Shown here: one piece after another, positions 44,756-53,006 of the stretch
Layout of the letters: every line of letters begins with the position of its first letter
How positions within the stretch are numbered: the first letter of the stretch is position 1
Origin: Flavobacterium fluviale
GTDB lineage: Bacteria > Bacteroidota > Bacteroidia > Flavobacteriales > Flavobacteriaceae
Reading direction: 5' to 3'
Length of the DNA stretch: 64,000 nucleotides
Assembly (NCBI RefSeq): GCF_003312915.1
Contig: NZ_CP030261.1
Span: 310,001 to 374,000, forward strand
Program-made: the position numbers and the translations under genes
Notes under the pieces: model-generated
The model's input: the letters and a program-made list of their open reading frames with translations, nothing else
Database searches by the model: none
Told to the model about the DNA's origin: nothing

Positions 44756-45615
44756 AATGATGGATTTAATAATTGCTTGTTTTGAACTTTTATACTTTTA
44801 ATTTTGTTATTTGCACTTACTGGTATAGTATAGCTTACAGCATTTAAATTTTCTTCCAAGTGCGCTACAGAATCTACACCTATTAACACATTATCGATAT
44901 TTCCTTGTTTTAAGCAATAACTTAATGCTAAATTTAGCATTGTTGTATTTTCTTCTAAAGCAATATTTTTTAAAACTGTTAATTCATTAGCCAAGGCCTG
45001 AGAAACTGGATTATCGTTTGAAATTTCTTTAAAAAACAAACCTTGTAAAAATGCAGAACGAGAATGAACAATTTTCCCTTTGGCTTTCAATTGAAGTATT
45101 AGCTCTCCTCTGATAATCTCATTATCTAATAAATTAAACGGAAGCTGAACAACATCTATAGAATTATCATGTAAAACCTCTCCAATTTCCTCATTTGTAT
45201 AAACAGAAACTCCTAGATGTTTTATTTTGTTTTTACTCTTCAAATTCATTAAAACATCTATCGATTCTCTGTTATTCTTATAAGCTTCAAAGGAATGAAA
45301 CATTAAAACTTCTAATCTTTCTACATTAAGTTCTTTTAAATAATTCTCAATCTTTGCATCAATTTGATTAGATACAATATCATGCGGCATTTTAGTAATA
45401 ATTTTAAATTTATTCGGAGAATTTATCCGATGGTAAGCTCCTATTACTTGATGCGCATTACCATAAGCCTCGGCTGTATCTAATGTTGTTATTCCTTTTT
45501 CAAAAGCTGTTTTTAAAATTTGACAACAATCATCAAATTTAATCTTACCACTTGGATTATTTATACCATAATCCAATCCCATTTGAACGGTTCCTAAAAT
45601 AAGTTTATTACTCAT
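44740..45615 (-). CDS. Aldo/keto reductase
   Basis: A 291-aa TIM-barrel NAD(P)H oxidoreductase. LGTVQMGLDYGI, TLDTAEAYGNAHQVIG (Asp and Tyr of the catalytic tetrad), IITKMP (Lys), VLMFHSFE (His) and the cofactor loop near NIDNVLIGVDSVAHLEENL are present. It is embedded between a GNAT and a cytidylyltransferase, so its substrate is probably a keto form of the nonulosonate or its precursor. It may act with the class III aminotransferase to alter one carbon. This is inference from position only. Confidence 0.88.
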   Translation of the reverse strand: MSNKLILGTVQMGLDYGINNPSGKIKFDDCCQILKTAFEKGITTLDTAEAYGNAHQVIGAYHRINSPNKFKIITKMPHDIVSNQIDAKIENYLKELNVERLEVLMFHSFEAYKNNRESIDVLMNLKSKNKIKHLGVSVYTNEEIGEVLHDNSIDVVQLPFNLLDNEIIRGELILQLKAKGKIVHSRSAFLQGLFFKEISNDNPVSQALANELTVLKNIALEENTTMLNLALSYCLKQGNIDNVLIGVDSVAHLEENLNAVSYTIPVSANNKIKSIKVQNKQLLNPSLWNQI

Positions 45616-46138
45616 TACTATTTTCTAAATTCATGCGAAGCAAATTACTTTCTTTATTATCATAAATTCCATAATTAGAAAATGATTCACTAATGTTAAA
45701 ACCAAGTCTTTTGTATAAAGATACAGCACTTAAGTTATTCTCGATAACACCTAAAGTTATTTGTTTTAAACCCAAAATTTCGAAACAGTAATTTATCACG
45801 ATCTCTGAAGCTTCTTTTGCATATCCCTTACCCCAATACTTTTTATTTCCCATTAAAATTCCATATTCTCCAGAATTATTTTCAATATTTATTGGATCGA
45901 TTTTAATATTACCAATGTGTTCATAATTTTCTTTCAAATGAATTGCCCAGAAATAAATATCTTTTTCTTCTTGATCAATCAAAAAAGATTCCAATTTTTC
46001 AAGTGTATAATTTCCTTTCGTTTCTAGATATTTATTTACATCATGATCATTTAACCAAGAAACATATTGATGTGAAAGATGATTAATCGATAATCTTTTC
46101 AACAACAGTCTATCACTTACAATGTCTTGCGCTTTCAT
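45608..46138 (-). CDS. GNAT acetyltransferase, RimL-like
   Basis: A 176-aa GNAT protein. SDRLLLKRLSINHLSHQYVSWLND, IGNIKIDPI, GILMGNKKYWGKGYAKEASEIVI (acetyl-CoA loop) and LGVIENNLSAVSLYKRLGF are a complete GNAT motif set. It lies between pseC and the aldo/keto reductase gene with overlaps of 4 and 8 bp. It is the third GNAT of the cluster and a second candidate, besides 39052-39522, for the PseH step. Confidence 0.85.
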   Translation of the reverse strand: MKAQDIVSDRLLLKRLSINHLSHQYVSWLNDHDVNKYLETKGNYTLEKLESFLIDQEEKDIYFWAIHLKENYEHIGNIKIDPINIENNSGEYGILMGNKKYWGKGYAKEASEIVINYCFEILGLKQITLGVIENNLSAVSLYKRLGFNISESFSNYGIYDNKESNLLRMNLENSNE

Positions 46139-47325
46139 TCGTAATATCTAATTATAGTAGATATAACATAACTTAGCTCATCATCTTTCAATGTTGGATA
46201 CATTGGTAAGCTTATACAATTTTTATAATATTCTTCTGCATTTGGCATATCACCTTCATTCCATCCAAGGTCCCTGTAATACGGCATTAAATGACATGGA
46301 ATATAATGTATCTGTGCAAAAATTTTATTTTCTCTCAAATAATTATAGAGACCTAACCTATCCTCTACTTCAATAACATACAGATGATAAGCATGTCCAA
46401 TTATAAATCCCGAATGACCTTTTATAAATGTCTTATTTTTGAAACTTTCGTTATAGATGCTTGCTATCTTTTTTCTTTTTGAAATACCTTCATCTGCTCT
46501 GCTTAATTGACTTAATCCTAATGCGGCTTGAAAATCCGTCAAACGATAATTAAAACCCAAAGTTTTCATTTCCATGTACCAACTAGGATAGTTAGTCTCT
46601 AAAGACTGTACTCCATTTGCAAAACTAATCGGATTAACATATTCTAATTCATTTTTGGTTATTCCATGGGTACGCAATTCCAAAAGTTTTTTATATAATT
46701 CCTCATTATTTGTTGTCACCATACCACCCTCACCACATGCAATATGCTTTACAGGATGAAAAGAAAAAATAGCTAAGTCAGCATAATTACTATTTCCACA
46801 ATTTTGACTTACATCATTAGAATCTGTAAAAAAACCACCAGGAGCATGACAAGCATCTTCAATTATCCATAAATTATATTTGTCAGCCAACTCTCTGTAA
46901 GCTTGCAAATCAACAGCTCTACCAGCAAAATCAACAGGAATGATCCCTTTATAAGTCCCTTCTGGAGACTTTTCTAATAATTGTCTTACACCCTCTATAT
47001 CTAAAAGATAGTTTTTTGGATCAATATCTGAAAAAACAACTTCTCCTCCACAATATCGAACGCAATTTGCTGAAGCTGCGAAAGTTATTGGGGTTGTAAT
47101 TATCTTATCGCCTTCTTTCACATCTAATGCTAGCGTGCACAAATGTAATGCAGCGGTTCCATTTGAAACAGCAACAGCATATCTACTTCCAACATAGTTT
47201 GCGAAAGCATTTTCAAATTCTGAAATTTTAGGACCTTGAGTTAAGTAATCAGATTGCAATGCTTCAATTACAACTTCAATATCTTTTTGAGTTATATTCT
47301 GGCGACCGTATGGTATATTCTTCAT
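46135..47325 (-). CDS. pseC: UDP-4-amino-4,6-dideoxy-N-acetyl-beta-L-altrosamine transaminase, PseC
   Basis: A 396-aa DegT-family PLP enzyme that aminates the PseB product at C4. MKNIPYGRQNITQKDIEVVIEA, LTQGPKISEFENAFANYVG, AVSNGTAALHL, and FSFHPVKHIACGEGG with the PLP lysine are typical of PseC. It follows pseB after one base, and the next gene starts in an ATGA-type overlap. The presence of both pseB and pseC fixes the L-altro (pseudaminate) configuration route rather than the bacillosamine or legionaminate one. Confidence 0.93.
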   Translation of the reverse strand: MKNIPYGRQNITQKDIEVVIEALQSDYLTQGPKISEFENAFANYVGSRYAVAVSNGTAALHLCTLALDVKEGDKIITTPITFAASANCVRYCGGEVVFSDIDPKNYLLDIEGVRQLLEKSPEGTYKGIIPVDFAGRAVDLQAYRELADKYNLWIIEDACHAPGGFFTDSNDVSQNCGNSNYADLAIFSFHPVKHIACGEGGMVTTNNEELYKKLLELRTHGITKNELEYVNPISFANGVQSLETNYPSWYMEMKTLGFNYRLTDFQAALGLSQLSRADEGISKRKKIASIYNESFKNKTFIKGHSGFIIGHAYHLYVIEVEDRLGLYNYLRENKIFAQIHYIPCHLMPYYRDLGWNEGDMPNAEEYYKNCISLPMYPTLKDDELSYVISTIIRYYE

Positions 47326-47326
47326 T

Positions 47327-48334
47327 TTAAAAGTTTGAATCTACATGTTCTTTAATTAGATCTCTTAGACCTTCAACAGTTTCCCATTCAGTATTAGTTC
47401 CTGAATTATAAGTAAATCCTTCAGGCACTTTTACAGCATTAAAAGAAGTTATAAAATTATCCAAATTAAAATTTGGAATTGATGGCAATATCGTATAATA
47501 TCGTCCTAAATCATAAGTATTATATGAATCTGAAGATGTAATCATTTCCTCGTGTATCTTTTCTCCAGGTCTAATGCCTACAATTTCTAAATTACAATCA
47601 GGTGCAACAGCCTCAGCTACATCGGTAATTCTATATGATGGAATTTTGGGAATAAATATTTCACCACCCCATGCTTTATCAATCGCATGCATAACCATAT
47701 CTACTCCTCCTTGAAGTGATATATTAAAACGCGTCATTGTAGTATCAGTTATTGGTAATTTTCCTTCTAGTTTTTTCTTCATAAAAAATGGTATAACAGA
47801 CCCATTTGATCCCATTACATTACCATATCTTACAACCGAAAACTTAATCGGATTAGTTCCTTTAATATTATTCGCTGCTACAAATAACTTATCAGAAGTT
47901 AATTTAGTAGCACCATATAAATTAATAGGTGCACAAGCTTTATCTGTTGATAAGGCAACAACATTGCCCACACTAGTTTGCAAAGCTGCATGAATTACAT
48001 TTTGCGCTCCTCCAACGTTTGTTTTTATACATTCATCTGGATTATACTCTGCTAAATGCACATGCTTCATTGCTGCTGCATGGATTACAATATCTACTCC
48101 ATGAAATGCACGCACCAATCTTTGTTCATCCCTAACATCTCCCAGCAAAAATCTAATTTGTGGAAATTTACTTTCGGGAAATTCATGTGACATTTGAAAT
48201 TGTTTTTGTTCATCCCTCGAGAAAATGATAAGTTTTTTTATGTTTGGGTGATTTTTGAAAATATGAGTAGTAAGTGCTTTTCCTAGTGAACCTGTTCCTC
48301 CTGTTATTAAAATTGTCTTATTTTCGAGATTCAT
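47327..48334 (-). CDS. pseB: UDP-N-acetylglucosamine 4,6-dehydratase (5-inverting), PseB
   Basis: The first enzyme of pseudaminate synthesis, a soluble SDR of 335 aa. ILITGGTGSLGKAL, IFSRDEQKQF, IHAAAMKHVHLAEYNP, ALSTDKACAPINLYGATK with the active-site residues, and RYGNVMGSNGSVIPFF follow PseB/FlaA1. It lacks the N-terminal membrane domain seen in the PglF/CapD protein at 19344-21311. It is the first gene of the twelve-gene nonulosonate run and lies 56 bp after the Wzz-like gene. Confidence 0.94.
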   Translation of the reverse strand: MNLENKTILITGGTGSLGKALTTHIFKNHPNIKKLIIFSRDEQKQFQMSHEFPESKFPQIRFLLGDVRDEQRLVRAFHGVDIVIHAAAMKHVHLAEYNPDECIKTNVGGAQNVIHAALQTSVGNVVALSTDKACAPINLYGATKLTSDKLFVAANNIKGTNPIKFSVVRYGNVMGSNGSVIPFFMKKKLEGKLPITDTTMTRFNISLQGGVDMVMHAIDKAWGGEIFIPKIPSYRITDVAEAVAPDCNLEIVGIRPGEKIHEEMITSSDSYNTYDLGRYYTILPSIPNFNLDNFITSFNAVKVPEGFTYNSGTNTEWETVEGLRDLIKEHVDSNF

Positions 48335-48390
48335 TTTATATTTATTTTTGAATGGATTTTTTAAGTTAATTTCTAATAATTAGAATAAAA

Positions 48391-49464
48391 TTAATTCTTT
48401 AATAGTTTTTTTATTATTTTTCTTGCGATTAAAAAAAATGTCATTATAAAACCGGCCAAAAAACCACCAGCCACTATTCCTTTTACTTTACTAAATGATT
48501 CTTTTGGAAGAGGAAAAACAGGACGGTCAATAATTTGTATTAAGGGAGTTTCTTTGCGTAAAGCAACTTTAGCTAACTCTGTCTGCTTTACTAATTCAGT
48601 TAATATTGCAGTATTTGCCTGTACATCAACTTGGCGTCGTGCAGAGGGTGCTCTTTTAACATTTAAAGCAGGATTTAGCATAAATGTATTATCATTTGCC
48701 ACTGCCACCCCAGTAATAGCACTGTTTAACTCTTGACGAATAGAATCTGTTTGCCGTTCTAGAATACTCATATTAATTCTAGCTTTTTTGCTTTTAGTGG
48801 TTACATAGAAGTCAGCAACTTCCTTTGCTAAACCTTCGCAAAAATAACGAGCAAAAAATTCATCATCAGATGACACATCAATAGATATGATTCCAACTTT
48901 TTTGTCTTTTTGAGCTACTGACAAAGATGCTTTAGTTAATTTATAATATATTTCTCCCAAGATACTATCATGTACTCGAGTGAAATATTTTCTGTTATCT
49001 TGTGGCAAAAATTGTAATTTGCTCAATTTAGGTTTATTGTTCCATTTACTTCTCCAGTTATTATTTTGTATAAACATCTCTGCTAATGACATTTCTTTTC
49101 CATTAACAATCACTGGAGATAATAACGTCTTTTCAACCATTGATCTTGATTTAAACAACTCAGTTAAATTAGATCCAGTAAAAATTCCTCCACCACTTCC
49201 TCCTAAATCTAAGCCAAATGAACTTGCCAATCCGAGTGCTCCTCCTAACCCCCCACCAGTTTTCTCATCTTCTAATGCAAAAGATAAAGTTGCTGTGTAA
49301 ACTGGTTTTTTAGTAAAAGAATAGGCTAAACCTATAGAAGCTCCAATTATACCAGCTAAGAAAATGATTTTCCATTGTGACAAAAGGTAAGCATACCATT
49401 CTTTTAATTTAATTATTAATTCCTTTAACGATATTTCATCGTTTTGTACAGGTGTATTATCCAT
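48391..49464 (-). CDS. wzz: Wzz-type chain-length determinant protein
   Basis: A 357-aa inner-membrane protein with a cytoplasmic N-terminus, a first membrane segment (IIFLAGIIGASIGLAYSF), a long periplasmic coiled-coil domain, a Pro-rich motif before the second segment (RPVFPLPKESFSKVKGIVAGGFLAGFIMTFFLI), and a short basic tail. It has no kinase domain. An unusual Gly-rich stretch (GGGLGGALGLASSFGLDLGGSGGG) lies after the first strand. It lies 7 bp after the long SLBB export gene and probably sets glycan length with it. The fused Wzc version is at 58576-61023. Confidence 0.9.
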   Translation of the reverse strand: MDNTPVQNDEISLKELIIKLKEWYAYLLSQWKIIFLAGIIGASIGLAYSFTKKPVYTATLSFALEDEKTGGGLGGALGLASSFGLDLGGSGGGIFTGSNLTELFKSRSMVEKTLLSPVIVNGKEMSLAEMFIQNNNWRSKWNNKPKLSKLQFLPQDNRKYFTRVHDSILGEIYYKLTKASLSVAQKDKKVGIISIDVSSDDEFFARYFCEGLAKEVADFYVTTKSKKARINMSILERQTDSIRQELNSAITGVAVANDNTFMLNPALNVKRAPSARRQVDVQANTAILTELVKQTELAKVALRKETPLIQIIDRPVFPLPKESFSKVKGIVAGGFLAGFIMTFFLIARKIIKKLLKN

Positions 49465-49471
49465 TAAAATA

Positions 49472-51904
49472 TTATTTAAATGCTGTCACGATTAACAATG
49501 CCAAACTAGCAAACGCAGTTCCAAGACCAGCCCACTCTCCAGCACTCATTTTTTTTCTCTCAGGCTTCTCTGGAACAACAATTTGTGAATCTGGCTCAAC
49601 CTTAGGATATGATCTAAAAAATAAAAATGAAGTTGTTACATCAGCTTTTCCATTTGGATAAATTATATATGCTTTTCTCTTCCATCCCTTACTATCTACA
49701 CCACCAACAGAATTGATATAATATTTAAAACCTTTTCCACTTCTATATGGTATTTCGGAAGTCAACAATACATTTCCTGTCACTTTTACACCTTCATTAT
49801 ATACCGCTACATCTATCTCATCTCCAGGAAATAATGTAACATTCGAATAATGATTTTTATCCTTTACAATTTTTTCCCAATTCACAGGAATTGTTACGTA
49901 TTTTAAATCTTCACTTAATTTTTTGCTTAATTTTTCTTTGATTGTATCACTTTTTGATAAATTTAGATCAACTCGTTCTAATTGTTCAATTTGTTCTTTT
50001 TTAATTGGTCGTTTGATTTTCATACCATCTAGATTAGCAATAGAAGTTAGTCCACCAGCTCTCATTACCACATTATAAACTGTTTCTTTCTTATTCGCTA
50101 AAACGTACTTACCTGGGTAACTTACTGCGCCAGTAATAGACACCATTTCAGGTTTTTCATAAACCGCCATTCTTCTTATATTAATAACATCGAATGGTTT
50201 TAAAACAAAGTTTTTTATTTGCTCATTATTATCTGCTGTAATTTCCAGTTCAACCAATTCAATGCGTTTAGGATCTGCGTCATCAATTTCATCAGATTTT
50301 ACCATTCTGGCAATTTCAACTCTTTTAGAAGCTGAACCAGTTAAACCTCCTACCTGAACTACTAAGTCGTTAAGTGTTAAATTATCAAAGTATTCATATT
50401 CTCCTGGATTTTTTACTTCTCCATCTATGGTTACTTTATATTCTTCTCTAAAATCTAATATTGAGTAAACCGTTACAATATCTTCTCTTTTCAATTCAAG
50501 GTCGGCACTTAAATCCCCAGAAAGCGCTGCACTTAAATCTACATTTACAATTTCTGTTGTTAAATCTGTTTTTAAACGAATAATTCTTGCTCTTTTGGTA
50601 TAAGCATCCTCTTTCAAGCCTTCTGCTCTTGTAATAAGATCAGAAATTCTCATTCCTTCAGTGTACGAATAATAATCTGGCCTAAAAACTGCACCTTCAA
50701 TTTTGATACGATTTTCAAAACGGTTTAGAATTTTAGTAACTCGAAATACATCTCCGGATTGTGGTTGATAAGTAATATATTCACTCTCGTTTATATCATG
50801 AACCTTAAATTCTTTACCCGTTTTTTGCAAGACATTTACAGATGCAGTGTATGCAAATTCGTTAAATCCGGATGCAAAATTCAATAGATCAGAGAATTTT
50901 TCTCCTTTTTTCATTTCAAAAATCCCTGGACGCTTAACTTCCCCTTCAACTGTAACTCTTTGACTGTAAGCAGGAATTCTAATTACATCATTATCTTTTA
51001 AACTAACATTGTCAGATTGATCTCCCTTTACTAAAAAGCGGTAGATATCAATATTTCTATAAACTTTGTTATACCTAATTAATTCAATGTTTCTGTAACT
51101 TCCATTTTTCCCAGGTCCTCCAGCCAAATGCAATGCATTATAAACTGTTGCTAAAGAAGAGATAGAGTAGTTACCTGGCTGTTTACCTCCAACAACGGTA
51201 ACTTTAATAGTACGAATACGTCCTAAACTTACACTTACTTGAGATTGTCCAGACGAAACTGTACTATATACTCTTGCTATAGCTGCCTTAATTTTTTGAG
51301 TAGCCGCTTCAATTGACATCCCTGACACAGAAATTTGTCCGACATAATCAATTGTAATTTTACCTTCAACACTAACAGGTATGCTTGCATTATATTCCTG
51401 AACTCCATATACACTCACTTGCAATTCATCTCCAGGCCCTAAAACATAGTTCATTGGTGTTGCTAATTTCAAATCTGGTTCAAAATTTAGCGTAGGATTA
51501 TCAAACAATTCTGAGCCAAAAATTAAGGCATTAGCTGAATCTTTAACTTTTTCATTTTTAATTTCTTCCTGCTTTCTTCCTGAATCCTTGGTTCCTATTT
51601 TGGATTTATTATCTTTATCCTTTGCGTTCCCTTTAGAATTTTTCTTCTCAAATTCACTAAGTTTAATTCTCAGCTTATTAAATTCTGTTTGACTCATTCC
51701 TTTAGAAAGTGCCATAGATTCTACTTGATCAATAGTAGCATTATTACTTTTCAGCTGCGCACTTATTTTAGCCAAGTCATCATCCGATAAATAGTCAACT
51801 TTTATTGTACTTAAATCTTTCGATTTAAGAATATCTTGTGCATATCCATTAAAAGAGAACAATAAACTAAAAACCAGAATAAGAACGTATATTATTTTTT
51901 TCAT
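49472..51904 (-). CDS. Large SLBB-domain outer-membrane polysaccharide export protein
   Basis: An 810-aa exported protein with a classical signal peptide (MKKIIYVLILVFSLLFSFNGYAQ). A Lys/Asp-rich low-complexity segment (FEKKNSKGNAKDKDNKSK) is followed by the Poly_export domain (YVLGPGDELQVSVYG) and several SLBB repeats (such as VTVEGEVKRPGIFEM, VTIDGEVKNPGEYEY and VSITGAVSYPGKYV). A hydrophobic C-terminal segment ends the protein. It has no lipobox cysteine, unlike the short Wza homologue at 61037-61831. It is the outer-membrane conduit expected to pair with the Wzz-like protein 7 bp downstream. Confidence 0.9.
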   Translation of the reverse strand: MKKIIYVLILVFSLLFSFNGYAQDILKSKDLSTIKVDYLSDDDLAKISAQLKSNNATIDQVESMALSKGMSQTEFNKLRIKLSEFEKKNSKGNAKDKDNKSKIGTKDSGRKQEEIKNEKVKDSANALIFGSELFDNPTLNFEPDLKLATPMNYVLGPGDELQVSVYGVQEYNASIPVSVEGKITIDYVGQISVSGMSIEAATQKIKAAIARVYSTVSSGQSQVSVSLGRIRTIKVTVVGGKQPGNYSISSLATVYNALHLAGGPGKNGSYRNIELIRYNKVYRNIDIYRFLVKGDQSDNVSLKDNDVIRIPAYSQRVTVEGEVKRPGIFEMKKGEKFSDLLNFASGFNEFAYTASVNVLQKTGKEFKVHDINESEYITYQPQSGDVFRVTKILNRFENRIKIEGAVFRPDYYSYTEGMRISDLITRAEGLKEDAYTKRARIIRLKTDLTTEIVNVDLSAALSGDLSADLELKREDIVTVYSILDFREEYKVTIDGEVKNPGEYEYFDNLTLNDLVVQVGGLTGSASKRVEIARMVKSDEIDDADPKRIELVELEITADNNEQIKNFVLKPFDVINIRRMAVYEKPEMVSITGAVSYPGKYVLANKKETVYNVVMRAGGLTSIANLDGMKIKRPIKKEQIEQLERVDLNLSKSDTIKEKLSKKLSEDLKYVTIPVNWEKIVKDKNHYSNVTLFPGDEIDVAVYNEGVKVTGNVLLTSEIPYRSGKGFKYYINSVGGVDSKGWKRKAYIIYPNGKADVTTSFLFFRSYPKVEPDSQIVVPEKPERKKMSAGEWAGLGTAFASLALLIVTAFK

Positions 51905-51949
51905 ATTTATTAATCTTAAAAGAACTAAGTTTTAATTAAAATTGTCTTT

Positions 51950-52996
51950 TTATGAATATTGTTTTTCATAGTATTCCTTATAAGAGCCAGATGTTACATT
52001 CTGCAGCCACTCTCCATTATTAAGATACCAATTTATAGTTTTTTCCAAACCTTGTTCAAAAGTTACAGATGGCTTCCATCCTAGCTCTTTATTTATTTTT
52101 GAAGCATCGATAGCATATCTTAAATCGTGACCAGGTCTGTCTTTAACGTAAGTAATCAAATTTTGGGATGTTCCGGGTTCTCTTTCTAATTTTTGATCCA
52201 TAATCTTACATAATAATCTAACCAAATCAATGTTTTTCCATTCGTTAAATCCCCCAATATTATAAGTTTCGTGATTTTTCCCTTGGTGAAAAACTAAATC
52301 TATAGCAATTGCATGATCTTCTACAAACAACCAATCACGAGTGTAATTTCCGTCACCGTAAACTGGTAAAGGTTTATTATTAATAATATTATTTATAAAA
52401 AGAGGAATTAATTTTTCAGGAAAATGGTAGGAACCATAGTTATTAGAGCAGTTAGTTAAAACATATGGAAGACCATAAGTTTCGCCATAAGCTCTTACAA
52501 AATGATCTGAACTTGCTTTCGATGCTGAATATGGTGAATTTGGGTCATAAGGAGTTGTTTCTGTAAACAACCCTTCGGCACCTAGAGAGCCGTAAACTTC
52601 ATCCGTGCTGATGTGATAAAATCTCTTCCCACCAAAATTTGCTTTCCACTGATTTTTTGCAGCGTTCAGTAAGTTCATTGTTCCAATAACATTTGTTTTT
52701 ACAAATGCTAATGGATCTTCAATAGAACGATCTACATGAGATTCTGCAGCTAAGTGCAAAACTCCATCAAAATTATGTGTTACAAAAAGCTCATTGATGA
52801 AGACTTCATCGACTATATCACCTTTCACAAAAGTGTAATTGGATTTACTCTCAATATCTTTTATATTCTCTAGGTTCCCAGCATAAGTTAAGGCATCCAA
52901 ATTAAAGATTTGATAATCTGGATATTTATTAACAAAATGTCTCACGACATGAGAACCAATAAAACCAGCACCGCCAGTTATAAGAATTTTTTTCAT
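51950..52996 (-). CDS. rfbB: dTDP-glucose 4,6-dehydratase, RmlB
   Basis: Converts dTDP-glucose to the 4-keto-6-deoxy sugar. ILITGGAGFIGSHVVRHFV, HLAAESHVDRSI, YHISTDEVYGSLG and YSASKASSDHFVRAY carry the Thr-Asp-Glu and Tyr-Lys active-site residues, and NCSNNYGSYHFPEKLIPL follows. The length is 348 aa. The other rhamnose genes (rmlC, rmlD, rmlA) lie 28 kb downstream, so the pathway is split across the locus. It is 45 bp ahead of the SLBB export gene. Confidence 0.97.
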   Translation of the reverse strand: MKKILITGGAGFIGSHVVRHFVNKYPDYQIFNLDALTYAGNLENIKDIESKSNYTFVKGDIVDEVFINELFVTHNFDGVLHLAAESHVDRSIEDPLAFVKTNVIGTMNLLNAAKNQWKANFGGKRFYHISTDEVYGSLGAEGLFTETTPYDPNSPYSASKASSDHFVRAYGETYGLPYVLTNCSNNYGSYHFPEKLIPLFINNIINNKPLPVYGDGNYTRDWLFVEDHAIAIDLVFHQGKNHETYNIGGFNEWKNIDLVRLLCKIMDQKLEREPGTSQNLITYVKDRPGHDLRYAIDASKINKELGWKPSVTFEQGLEKTINWYLNNGEWLQNVTSGSYKEYYEKQYS

Positions 52997-53006
52997 TTTA
53001 ATTTTA

